From contig NZ_JAFREL010000110.1 in NCBI RefSeq assembly GCF_017377655.1, forward strand, positions 1-12,852: 12,852 nt of DNA, given 5' to 3'. Both the position numbers and the translations under genes were made by a program. Within the stretch, counting starts at the first letter, position 1. The number at the start of each line of letters is the position of its first letter. Source of the DNA: Candidatus Enterococcus ferrettii (lineage in GTDB: Bacteria; Bacillota; Bacilli; Lactobacillales; Enterococcaceae). Positions 1-5,726 of the stretch are shown here, in pieces. The notes below the pieces were generated by a model that was not told the origin of the DNA, did no database searches, and was given only the letters and a program-made list of their open reading frames with translations.

Positions 1-11
1 TTTGTTTCATT

Positions 12-41
12 AAAAAAGCCGAGTGCTGTTAGGCACTCGGC
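12..41 (-). terminator. Rho-independent terminator of the cold-shock gene
   Basis: A perfect 9-bp inverted repeat, GCCGAGTGC at 18-26 and GCACTCGGC at 33-41, encloses a 6-nt loop. Read on the minus strand it is followed by six Ts (complement of 12-17). It lies 17 nt past the stop codon of the cold-shock gene and is a standard intrinsic terminator for it. Confidence 0.9.
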
Positions 42-58
42 ATAAATGTTGGTTTTAA

Positions 59-259
59 TTAAGCTTTTTCAACGTTTGTAGCTTGTGGTCCACGTTGTCC
101 GTCTTCTACATCAAAAGTAACCGCTTGGCCTTCTTCTAATGTTTTGAATCCGTCGCCTTGGATAGCTGAGAAATGTACGAATACGTCGTTTCCGTTTTCA
201 GCTGTGATAAAGCCATAACCTTTTTCTGCGTTAAACCATTTTACTGTACCTTGTTCCAT
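59..259 (-). CDS. Cold-shock protein (CspA family)
   Basis: This is a 66-residue single-domain cold-shock protein, the usual size for the family. The RNP1-like motif KGYGFI and the RNP2-like motif VFVHF are both present, and the opening [15 protein letters not shown] is diagnostic. Family members are small cytoplasmic OB-fold proteins that bind single-stranded RNA and DNA and melt RNA structure, either in the cold or constitutively. An in-frame ATG three codons upstream (266-268) directly abuts the AGGAGG ribosome site (269-274), so it is too close to be used. The ATG at 257-259 has a 9-nt spacing and begins the typical MEQGTVKW sequence. The gene is monocistronic, with its own promoter and terminator. 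Which csp paralogue it is cannot be decided from the sequence. Confidence 0.97.
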   Translation of the reverse strand: MEQGTVKWFNAEKGYGFITAENGNDVFVHFSAIQGDGFKTLEEGQAVTFDVEDGQRGPQATNVEKA

Positions 260-266
260 GTTAAAC

Positions 267-279
267 ATCCTCCTAGGAT
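267..279 (-). promoter_or_regulatory. Small hairpin over the csp ribosome-binding site
   Basis: On the transcript ATCCT pairs with AGGAT across a 3-nt loop, so the 5-bp hairpin holds most of the AGGAGG Shine-Dalgarno sequence. The pairing is seen in the sequence. A role in temperature-dependent translation is inference only. Confidence 0.35.
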
Positions 280-373
280 AAAAATTGATTTGTAATTGCT
301 TGATTGGTGAATAAGGAAGATGTTGTTGGAAACAAGCTTACCATATATTACCGTACAAAAAACTACATTCATA

Positions 374-382
374 ACTATAACA
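374..382 (-). promoter_or_regulatory. Candidate extended -10 promoter of the csp gene
   Basis: The minus strand reads TGTTATAGT, a TGn extended -10 element with TATAGT as the hexamer. No good -35 lies 16-18 nt upstream, which an extended -10 can tolerate. Transcription from here would give a leader of about 105-110 nt before the ATG. Long leaders are common for cold-shock genes. This is inferred from motif and position only. Confidence 0.45.
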
Positions 383-430
383 CAATTTGTTTGAAAACTC
401 TACCATTAACCATCAAAAACGATTAATTTT

Positions 431-1552
431 TTAGAAGCGCAGGATTGCTAATAAGCTTTTTTCATCCGGTGCGTCCTTTTGATCTAGAACAAATACTTGT
501 CCGCCATTCTTAATTACATGATCCACTGTTTCGTTTAATACTTGACGGCGATCGTATTCAGTATCAGGGTCATCACCAAAGCCAGGTGTCAAATTAGAGG
601 TTGCGATAAACAGATGAGAAATCCGGCCTTCTTTTGCTGCTTGTACAATGTCCACCAATTGATCACTAAATTTCTTGTTCATCATGGTTTGGTAGCTGTC
701 AATTTCCTCAGCTGCTAGTTCAGCATTAATTTTTTCAGCACCTTTTTCAATATCACTTAAAGCTGCTTGTGCCGGAGATGCTGAAACGGCTGCCTTGTCT
801 GAATAGAATTTATTTTTTGCTACTTTTTTGAATTGTGTTTGATTTTCTGGCAAGGCATAAAGATAAACTGGCAAGTTTTCTGGGTTATCGAACTCATTTT
901 GCAGGAAACTATCCACTGCCTGGTAATAGTTTACCCAGTCAATCTCGACTTCTTCATCCTTGGCATTTACGCCATGATAAGCCACGCCTTCCTTGGAACC
1001 TTGACCACTGCCTTGTGCAGAATAGTTTAGGTTGCCGCCAGTCAGTTCGTCACCAAGTGCTGTTACAACATCTACTGGTGCCCCTTTAGGTAATTCAACT
1101 TCCTTCACCGCTTTGTTTTTAACGGAATAAAGCTTCATAGAATCGCGATTCAAAGCCATTAAATAGTAGGGATAGTTGAATTGTGTATTTTTGATAATTG
1201 CCAATAAATATGGCAGATCACTTACATAATATTGATTGTCTACTTCTATACTTAACCGATGAACATATAAATCTTCTGCAGTCATAATGATCGCAACACT
1301 TTTGCTTCCGCTGCGCCAGAAGGACTGATCGGCTAGTAGTCGTTCGATTTTTTCTTGGAATGGTGCAAAGCTTTGATCGGTGTAGCGTTTTTCAAAACGC
1401 TGCTTCGCTTCTTTTGCAAAGTTCTTGAAAAGAAGTTGATCCTTTTCGACTTCTTGGTGTGCTACGTGCGTGTTTAACATGAATGTTATGAACGGACCGT
1501 TTGCTTCCTCTGAAGTCAGTTCAGCGAGTAATTTTTTACTGATGTTTGCCAT
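431..1552 (-). CDS. baeRF-like protein (bacterial archaeo-eukaryotic release-factor group)
   Basis: This 373-residue soluble protein has no signal peptide or membrane segment. The last 75 residues (about 300-373) follow the pattern of the eRF1 C-terminal, eL30-like domain as it appears in baeRF proteins: a helix, then GRISHLFIAT, an acidic variable stretch, ETVDHVIKNGGQVFVLD, and the terminal LLAILRF. Residues about 178-195 form a glycine-rich loop (GSGQGSKEGVAYHG) before an acidic helix, at the place where baeRF proteins carry a counterpart of the release-factor catalytic loop. No exact GGQ is in that loop; the only GGQ is at 350-352 inside the C-terminal domain. An AGGAGGGG ribosome site 7 nt upstream supports the ATG. 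Function is unknown. Comparative work on the group predicts ribosome-associated roles. Assignment rests on pattern recognition, without a profile search. Confidence 0.6.
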   Translation of the reverse strand: MANISKKLLAELTSEEANGPFITFMLNTHVAHQEVEKDQLLFKNFAKEAKQRFEKRYTDQSFAPFQEKIERLLADQSFWRSGSKSVAIIMTAEDLYVHRLSIEVDNQYYVSDLPYLLAIIKNTQFNYPYYLMALNRDSMKLYSVKNKAVKEVELPKGAPVDVVTALGDELTGGNLNYSAQGSGQGSKEGVAYHGVNAKDEEVEIDWVNYYQAVDSFLQNEFDNPENLPVYLYALPENQTQFKKVAKNKFYSDKAAVSASPAQAALSDIEKGAEKINAELAAEEIDSYQTMMNKKFSDQLVDIVQAAKEGRISHLFIATSNLTPGFGDDPDTEYDRRQVLNETVDHVIKNGGQVFVLDQKDAPDEKSLLAILRF

Positions 1553-1586
1553 AAATGAACCCCTCCTAATAAAATCTTACAAGCTC

Positions 1587-1595
1587 AGTTTAACA
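1587..1595 (-). promoter_or_regulatory. Tentative promoter of the baeRF-like gene
   Basis: The minus strand carries TGTTAAACT, a possible TGn extended -10 (TAAACT), about 35 nt upstream of the start codon and 20 nt from the ribosome site. The -35 region is poor. The call rests on position and partial consensus. Confidence 0.3.
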
Positions 1596-1688
1596 CAGCT
1601 CCATCTTTACTTGAAATAATAAGTAGCGGAGCATTTTTCGCAGGATTTTATAAAAAGAGGAAAATAAATGAGCAGACAACTATACTAC

Positions 1689-1790
1689 TCAGACTGTAAC
1701 TAAATAAATGGATAAAGCACATCCAGTTAGATCTCGTTGGCTGATAAACTCTATTTCTGCTCCCAACTGTAAAAAAGAATATTCATTCAT
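1689..1790 (-). CDS. Tiny ORF overlapping the upstream 55-residue ORF (33 aa, doubtful)
   Basis: An ATG at 1788-1790 opens a 33-codon frame (MNEYSFLQLGAEIEF..., ending LSIYLVTV) that stops at 1689. Its start overlaps the end of the 55-codon ORF in an ATGAATGA arrangement, which would allow coupled translation. A GGAGAAGGG sequence about 13 nt upstream is a distant ribosome site. I do not recognise the protein. It could equally be the tail of one degraded gene that was frameshifted near 1785. Composition is unremarkable and there is no clear membrane segment. Confidence 0.2.
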   Translation of the reverse strand: MNEYSFLQLGAEIEFISQRDLTGCALSIYLVTV

Positions 1791-1950
1791 TCCATTGAGC
1801 CCTTCTCCATAAACAATATAGTGGTTGATGGAAAGTATCTAAGGCATTTCTAATAGATTTCTTAGCATTTCGATAAGCAAGTTTCATGATTTTTTGAAGC
1901 GTTTCCTTTATCATATAAATATACCAATTATCCCGAATTGGTTTTTTCAT
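1783..1950 (-). CDS. Small hypothetical protein (55 aa)
   Basis: The frame opens with ATG at 1948-1950, five nt after a good AGGAG ribosome site (1956-1960), and encodes a basic peptide rich in Lys, Arg, Tyr and Trp. The start is MKKPIRDNWYIYMIKETLQK, and the C-terminal part contains LYCLWRRAQWNE. No signal peptide or hydrophobic membrane stretch is visible, and I do not recognise a family. An in-frame start five codons upstream would place the ribosome site inside the coding region and is unlikely. The well-placed ribosome site is the main evidence for translation. The opposite strand over the first half carries terminator-like structures, so an antisense transcript may overlap it. Confidence 0.35.
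   Translation of the reverse strand: MKKPIRDNWYIYMIKETLQKIMKLAYRNAKKSIRNALDTFHQPLYCLWRRAQWNE
1923..1947 (+). terminator. Plus-strand intrinsic terminator (first of two)
   Basis: A 7-bp stem, ACCAATT at 1923-1929 with AATTGGT at 1936-1942, has a 6-nt loop and leads into a run of six Ts (1942-1947). The stem is AU-rich, so termination may be partial. It lies inside the 55-codon minus-strand ORF, so chance is possible, but a second and stronger terminator follows 41 bp later. Confidence 0.5.
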
Positions 1951-1987
1951 ACTTACTCCTACCAAGAGTAAATAACAACCTTCATTT

Positions 1988-2018
1988 CCACCATAGTGAC
2001 GGCTATGGTGGTTTTTTT
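1988..2018 (+). terminator. Strong plus-strand intrinsic terminator without an obvious gene
   Basis: A perfect 9-bp stem, CCACCATAG at 1988-1996 with CTATGGTGG at 2003-2011, a 6-nt loop, and seven Ts (2012-2018) make a textbook terminator for plus-strand transcription. On the minus strand no T run follows it, so it is one-directional. It sits directly before the promoter of the PH-SHOCT gene. It either ends an unannotated RNA or shields that promoter from read-through. Confidence 0.85.
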
Positions 2019-2022
2019 GTGA

Positions 2023-2051
2023 TTGTTCCTCACTAGGTGTTTTGCTACAAT
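2023..2051 (+). promoter_or_regulatory. Sigma-A type promoter of the PH-SHOCT gene
   Basis: TTGTTC at 2023-2028, a 17-nt spacer and TACAAT at 2046-2051 form a good housekeeping promoter, helped by a TGC just before the -10. Transcription would start near 2058, after the upstream in-frame ATG at 2050-2052, and this fixes the true start at 2086. Confidence 0.75.
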
Positions 2052-2085
2052 GAGAGTAGCAGCTATCACCACGAGGAGGATACGC

Positions 2086-2634
2086 ATGAGAACAGCAGAA
2101 GAAATGTACAACTATTGCAAGGACAAGGGCTATTTTTCCGGGTCTGACCGTAATTTTACTTTAAAGCTTTTTAACGTGATCGCAAATCACTTAGGCCAGG
2201 ATGAGGATGTCGTGGTCTGCTTTATTGGCGTACATAACCGTAAATCACCGACTAAAGATGATGGATTTTATGGCTATGCCTTGACGAATCGTCGTTTTAT
2301 GATGGGACAAAAGCGGTTGATTGGCGAGGATTTGAAGAGTATTTCGATAAGTAATTTACAAGATATGCAGTTGAAGATGGATTCTACTACAGCTACATTG
2401 ACCATCTTTACTTCCGATAGCCCAGTGACCATTATGCTGACCTCCCACGAAGCAGAGGATATCGCGAAAACTCTTAAGCACTACGCGAGAGAAGACACGG
2501 CACCGATTGAACAGGAAAAACCGCAGGGCACCTTAAGCAAAGCCGAGCAGCTATTGAAAATGAAAGAGCTGTTGGATGCCGGAATTCTTTCTGACGAAGA
2601 ATTCGAACAAGTTAAAAAGGATATTTTACAATAA
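2086..2634 (+). CDS. PH-like domain protein with C-terminal SHOCT motif
   Basis: The protein is 182 residues, soluble, with no signal peptide. Residues about 35-135 look like a bacterial PH-like (YokE type) domain: alternating beta strands including GFYGYALTNRRFMMG, a following ISISNLQDMQLK segment, and a closing helix HEAEDIAKTLKHY. A charged linker (about 136-150) leads to a SHOCT motif at 152-181, AEQLLKMKELLDAGILSDEE and onward, a short helical hairpin common at the ends of bacterial proteins and thought to aid oligomerisation. The ATG at 2086 follows a GAGGAGG site by 5-6 nt. It is the only clear plus-strand gene here, has its own promoter and terminator, and points toward glnK. Molecular function is unknown. 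Confidence 0.85.
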   Translation: MRTAEEMYNYCKDKGYFSGSDRNFTLKLFNVIANHLGQDEDVVVCFIGVHNRKSPTKDDGFYGYALTNRRFMMGQKRLIGEDLKSISISNLQDMQLKMDSTTATLTIFTSDSPVTIMLTSHEAEDIAKTLKHYAREDTAPIEQEKPQGTLSKAEQLLKMKELLDAGILSDEEFEQVKKDILQ

Positions 2635-2681
2635 AAGCAAATACCCTAATGTATCGAGACACGTTAGGGTACTTGCTTTTT
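2635..2681. terminator. Bidirectional terminator between PH-SHOCT gene and glnK
   Basis: The arms 2635-2652 and 2661-2678 pair over about 18 positions, with one mismatch and one G-T pair, around an 8-nt loop. The core is TACCCTAATGT against ACGTTAGGGTA. Ts follow the right arm on the plus strand and the complement gives Ts on the minus strand, so it serves both convergent genes. Confidence 0.9.
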
Positions 2682-2683
2682 AT

Positions 2684-3025
2684 TTAGATCGCTGCTTTAC
2701 CAGACTCTCTAGTACGAATCCGAATTACTTCTTCAATTGGATAAACGAAGATTTTCCCATTGCCAAAATCCTCTGAGTGACAAAGATTAATAATCAAATC
2801 AATTACACTATCTACTGCCTCATCGTCTAAGACAAAGCTGATATTAACTTTAGGTAATAAGGTAGTAATGACTTCTTGACCACGTACATACGACTTTTGC
2901 CCTTTTTGTGTTCCACAGCCTAGTACTTGGGTAACAGTCATACCGCTGATTTCAACTTCCCGATCAACGGCTGCTTTTAACTCTTCCAATTTTTCTTGAC
3001 GGATAATTGCTTCTACTTTTTTCAT
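2684..3025 (-). CDS. glnK: PII nitrogen regulatory protein, GlnK/GlnB type
   Basis: This is a 113-residue PII protein, full length. Trimeric PII proteins bind ATP/ADP and 2-oxoglutarate and control ammonium channels and other nitrogen targets. Visible marks are MKKVEAIIR at the start, the T-loop entry GCGTQKGQKSYVRG (36-49), PKVNISFVL (58-66), GNGKIFVYPIEEVIRIRT (88-105) with the nucleotide-binding Lys91, and the closing AAI. At the T-loop position of E. coli Tyr51, the uridylylation site, there is Val52, and at cyanobacterial Ser49 there is Gln50, so the known covalent modifications are unlikely. It follows amtB by 15 nt with a GGAGGG site, so the two are co-transcribed and GlnK most likely plugs the AmtB channel. 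The pairing with amtB favours the name glnK over glnB. Confidence 0.95.
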   Translation of the reverse strand: MKKVEAIIRQEKLEELKAAVDREVEISGMTVTQVLGCGTQKGQKSYVRGQEVITTLLPKVNISFVLDDEAVDSVIDLIINLCHSEDFGNGKIFVYPIEEVIRIRTRESGKAAI

Positions 3026-3040
3026 ACAGTTCCCTCCAAA

Positions 3041-4255
3041 TTAAGAATCCAAGCCCATAAAGGTTGGGTAGGCATTTTCATCGTGCTCGATTTGATCCAA
3101 ACCTACTGCTTCTTCGTGTTCTGATACACGAATCGGCATGATTGCTTTGATAAATGTAATAATCAAGAAGCTGGCAACTCCAGCAAAGACTAACGTAATT
3201 CCGATACTGGCAAGCTGTGCCAAGAATAGATCCACTGAGCCATAGATGAGTCCTGTTCTTCCACCTACAGCTGGATCAGCGAAAATTCCAGTTACAATTC
3301 CACCAAAGATTCCGCCTACACCATGACAACCAAAAGCATCCAAAGCATCGTCTAAGCCTAATTTTTGCTTAATGACTGCAATAAAGAAGTAGCAGAATGG
3401 GCTGACAAGAGCACCAATCAGAATACTCGACCATAGAGAAACAAAACCGGCACCTGGAGTGATGGCTACTAAACCAACGACTGCTCCGGTACAAGCACCA
3501 ACAACAGTTGGCTTGCCATTCGCTAGTTTCTCAATCAGCATCCATGACAGCATCCCGCAAGCAGCAGCCGTATTGGTGGTCAACATCGCATGAATCGCTA
3601 AACCATCTGCTGCCAAAGCCGAACCGCCATTGAAGCCGAACCAGCCAAACCATAAAAGAGCTGCTCCTAAAACGACAAATGGGACATTATGAGGACGATA
3701 TTCTGTCAAATGATATTCACGACGACGTCCTAAAACAACTGCTAATACCAAACCTGAAATTCCTGAACTAATATGCACTACATTTCCACCAGCAAAATCA
3801 ATTGATCCGATCTGATCTAAGAAGCCGCCACCCCAAACCATATGTGCCATTGGGAAATAGACAATTGGCAGCCATAAAGCTATAAATAGAAAGATTGCGG
3901 AGAATTTCATTCTCCCAGCAACCGATCCCGTTAAAATTGCTGTGGTTATTAAAGCGAACATCATTTGGAAGAATGCGAACAGACCTTCAGGTATCCCGTC
4001 ACCCTCAGTCATTGACACACCATTGAAAAAGATTTTGTCTAAGTTTCCAATGAAGCTTCCTTCACCACTAAATGATAAAGAGTAACCGACTGCTACCCAA
4101 ATCAGCGAGGCTAACCCCATTGTACAGATCACCATCATCATAGTGTTCAAAATATTTTTCCGTCGCTCCAACCCTCCATAAAAGAAAGCTAACGCAGGAG
4201 TCATTAGAAACACCATCGCCGAACAAACTAAAATAAATCCAATATTCCCTGTCAT
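3041..4255 (-). CDS. amtB: Ammonium transporter (Amt family)
   Basis: A 404-residue Amt/Mep/Rh channel with about 11 membrane helices that imports ammonium. The family opening LMTPALAFFYGGL is at 17-29. The pore twin histidines are His161 (in DFAGGNVVHISSG, with Asp153) and His311 (in GCHGVGGIFGG). The gate phenylalanines are near FFQMMF (95-100), Trp141 lies in MVWGGG, and WFGWFGFNGGSA is at 202-213. The cytoplasmic tail RVSEHEEAVGLDQIEHDENAYP, which couples the subunits to GlnK, is intact. A GTG three codons upstream is in frame but lies inside the GAGGTG ribosome site (4262-4267), so the ATG at 4253-4255 is chosen. The gene is first in an amtB-glnK operon with GlnR-type operators upstream. 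Confidence 0.96.
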   Translation of the reverse strand: MTGNIGFILVCSAMVFLMTPALAFFYGGLERRKNILNTMMMVICTMGLASLIWVAVGYSLSFSGEGSFIGNLDKIFFNGVSMTEGDGIPEGLFAFFQMMFALITTAILTGSVAGRMKFSAIFLFIALWLPIVYFPMAHMVWGGGFLDQIGSIDFAGGNVVHISSGISGLVLAVVLGRRREYHLTEYRPHNVPFVVLGAALLWFGWFGFNGGSALAADGLAIHAMLTTNTAAACGMLSWMLIEKLANGKPTVVGACTGAVVGLVAITPGAGFVSLWSSILIGALVSPFCYFFIAVIKQKLGLDDALDAFGCHGVGGIFGGIVTGIFADPAVGGRTGLIYGSVDLFLAQLASIGITLVFAGVASFLIITFIKAIMPIRVSEHEEAVGLDQIEHDENAYPTFMGLDS

Positions 4256-4278
4256 AACAAGCACCTCATTCTTTAATA

Positions 4279-4295
4279 TGTTACATAGTCTAACA
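4279..4295 (-). promoter_or_regulatory. GlnR/TnrA-type operator, proximal to amtB
   Basis: TGTTA-7 nt-TAACA matches the established Firmicutes consensus TGTNAN7TNACA at every fixed position. It ends about 24 nt before the amtB ATG and close to the ribosome site, a downstream position that fits repression by GlnR when nitrogen is plentiful. The exact promoter is unclear; a TGTTAGACT extended -10 overlapping this site on the minus strand is one option. Confidence 0.8.
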
Positions 4296-4362
4296 TCATC
4301 TCAAATAATTACCAGCGATTTGCCACTTTTTTTTCATCTTTTTCTAATTTAGTGACTATTTA

Positions 4363-4379
4363 TGTTAGATTTTCTTACA
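4363..4379 (-). promoter_or_regulatory. GlnR/TnrA-type operator, distal to amtB
   Basis: TGTTA-7 nt-TTACA is a second perfect match to TGTNAN7TNACA. Its centre is 84 bp from the proximal box, close to eight helical turns, so both sites face the same side of the DNA and could be bridged by dimers. The intervening DNA is strongly A/T rich. No other gene lies close enough to be its target. Confidence 0.75.
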
Positions 4380-4438
4380 TTAAGATTCAAACTTGTGGAT
4401 CACTTCTGACAGTTGATCGGATAATTGTACTGAATGAA

Positions 4439-4468
4439 GCAAAAAAAAGACCGGATTTCTCCGATCTT
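4439..4468 (-). terminator. Operon-end terminator overlapping the rsmI stop codon
   Basis: Read on the minus strand, AAGATCGGA and TCCGGTCTT form a 9-bp stem (one G-U pair) around a GAAA tetraloop, followed by eight Ts (complement of 4441-4448). The rsmI stop codon (4467-4469) lies in the 5' arm. It ends the replication/repair gene run. Confidence 0.9.
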
Positions 4469-5324
4469 ACAATTCATGAAATTCCTTGTATACTTCCTGT
4501 TTCTTCAGCTGATTACGCTTAGCTACTTCCTTAATCGCTTCTTTAGAAGAAAGTCCCTCTTCCACCAGATGCTCAACTTGCTCCTTTAAGCTGCCCTCTG
4601 GAATTTCTTCTTCTAGAACTTCCGAAGCTCCTGCTATCAGCAAGCAGCATTCTCCTTTTAGAGGATGCTCCGCTAAATAATCGATCACTTCCTGCATACT
4701 TCCACGAATGTATTCCTCATACAGCTTGGTCAGCTCCCGACAGATTACCACTTGCCGATTCCCTAAAACCTGCTCTGCATTCTTCAACGTTTCCTTCACC
4801 CGATGCGGCGATTCATAAAAAATCATGGTACTTGTCTGATTTTTCAACTGCTCCAGCTCTTTTTTCTGTTGACTCTTCTTCCGTTGCAGAAAGCCATAAA
4901 AATAAAAAGGCTGCGGGGACAGCCCCGATGCAATCAAAGCAGTCATTCCAGCGGTTGCTCCTGGTAAAGAAACCACGGGAATATCTTCTGCAATACAGGC
5001 TGCTACCAGCTCTTGACCAGGGTCACTAATTGAAGGCATGCCGGCATCACTTACTTGGGCAATCATCTGTCCCTTTTTTAATAATGTAATCAGCTCGGGA
5101 ATCCGTTCGCGATAATTGTGCTCGTGAAAACTTTTCTGCGGGACTTTAATCTCAAAGTGATTCAACAATTTTTGCGTATTCCGCGTATCTTCACTGGCAA
5201 TTAAATCTGCTGATTGCAACGTCTTCACACTGCGAAAGGTCATATCCTCCAGATTGCCAATCGGTGTCGGAACAAGGTATAGGGTGCCGCTGCCGTGATT
5301 GCCATAGCTTCTTTGAATATTCAC
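4467..5324 (-). CDS. rsmI: 16S rRNA (cytidine-1402 2'-O)-methyltransferase RsmI
   Basis: RsmI uses S-adenosylmethionine to methylate the ribose of C1402 in the decoding centre of 16S rRNA. The 285-residue protein belongs to the tetrapyrrole-methylase fold. Visible motifs are LYLVPTPIGNLEDMTFR (15-31), ASEDTRNTQKLL (43-54), VSDAGMPSISDPG (91-103), SLPGATAGMTAL (119-130), FYGFLQRK (142-149) and FYESPHR (169-175). A C-terminal helical segment, about 255-285, is typical of RsmI. The start is GTG at 5322-5324, 8 nt after AGGAGG. An ATG 4 nt upstream is in another frame and would not give this protein. It is the last gene of the run, 51 nt after yabA, with a terminator-like hairpin in the gap. Confidence 0.95.
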   Translation of the reverse strand: MNIQRSYGNHGSGTLYLVPTPIGNLEDMTFRSVKTLQSADLIASEDTRNTQKLLNHFEIKVPQKSFHEHNYRERIPELITLLKKGQMIAQVSDAGMPSISDPGQELVAACIAEDIPVVSLPGATAGMTALIASGLSPQPFYFYGFLQRKKSQQKKELEQLKNQTSTMIFYESPHRVKETLKNAEQVLGNRQVVICRELTKLYEEYIRGSMQEVIDYLAEHPLKGECCLLIAGASEVLEEEIPEGSLKEQVEHLVEEGLSSKEAIKEVAKRNQLKKQEVYKEFHEL

Positions 5325-5348
5325 TCATTCGTCCTCCTTGTCTCATTG

Positions 5349-5376
5349 AAAAAACCGGAACGAATTGTCCCGGTTT
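5349..5376 (-). terminator. Terminator-like hairpin between yabA and rsmI
   Basis: On the minus strand AAACCGG and CCGGTTT pair (positions 5370-5376 with 5352-5358), extended by two inner pairs past one mismatch, and the stem runs into TTTTTT (5354-5349). The yabA stop codon touches the 5' arm. Since rsmI follows directly without an evident promoter, it may be a partial terminator that lowers rsmI expression. Confidence 0.65.
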
Positions 5377-5726
5377 CATTTCCCTTGTTTGCTCTCACGA
5401 TAGATGACATCCAAACAAAAAGCACAAGGCTCGTCATATTCTCGTCTAGAACCATATAGCAGGTTGCAGACGTGGAAACCATCCTCATAGATTTTTTCCA
5501 GATTCATGCGAGAACGTGACAGTTCTTGTCGTTCATCGGTTACTGGAGAGGCTTTTTGATTCATTTCACGAACTCGTTCTCTTAATCGTTCGTTTTCCAT
5601 TTCCAAAGTGGCATTCTTTTCGATTAATTCTAACAAGGCTTCCTTCATCTCGGCAAGCTCGGTTACATTATGCTGCATTTCTTGCTCTAATCGGTTCAGC
5701 CCGTCATAAAGTGAACGTCTATCCAT
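5376..5726 (-). CDS. yabA: Replication initiation control protein YabA
   Basis: YabA restrains chromosome initiation in Firmicutes by binding both DnaA and the sliding clamp DnaN. This 116-residue protein has an N-terminal helical coiled-coil part (about 1-62, rich in Leu, Glu and Lys heptads) followed by a linker and a C-terminal zinc-binding part with His85, Cys87, Cys101 and Cys104 (HxC...CxxC). Two adjacent ATGs, 5727-5729 and 5724-5726, follow the AGGTGA site; the second gives the family start MDRRSLYDGL and is chosen, the first would add one Met. Longer in-frame extensions lie inside ricT coding sequence. The start overlaps the 3' end of ricT by 8 nt, so translation is probably coupled. 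Confidence 0.93.
   Translation of the reverse strand: MDRRSLYDGLNRLEQEMQHNVTELAEMKEALLELIEKNATLEMENERLRERVREMNQKASPVTDERQELSRSRMNLEKIYEDGFHVCNLLYGSRREYDEPCAFCLDVIYRESKQGK

Larger units (their letters stand above)
1861..2018 (+). ncRNA. Candidate small or antisense RNA with tandem terminators
   Basis: On the plus strand a possible promoter, TTGATG (1825-1830), 18 nt, then TCTAAT (1849-1854), is followed by two intrinsic terminators at 1923-1947 and 1988-2018. No plus-strand protein gene of plausible size precedes them. Initiation near 1861 would give RNAs of about 87 and 158 nt, both antisense to the start region of the 55-codon ORF. The terminators are seen directly. The promoter is a partial match, and the RNA itself is inference. 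Confidence 0.3.

Noticed and set aside
833..1089. Plus-strand frames opposite the baeRF-like gene, and other long frames opposite rsmI, recR, tmk, dnaX and tnpB
   Set aside because: They are antisense shadows of clear genes, with no ribosome sites and no recognisable domains.
1669..1813. Plus-strand mini-ORFs: 11 codons at 1669 after GAGGAAAA, and 34 codons at 1709 (MDKAHPVRSRWLINS...)
   Set aside because: The first is very short, the second has no ribosome site, and neither resembles a known protein. They may be chance within the gene-poor stretch.
5191..5379. Minus-strand frame overlapping the yabA-rsmI gap (contains MSEYSKKLW)
   Set aside because: It overlaps rsmI in another frame and has no family features; the rsmI GTG frame carries the conserved motifs.
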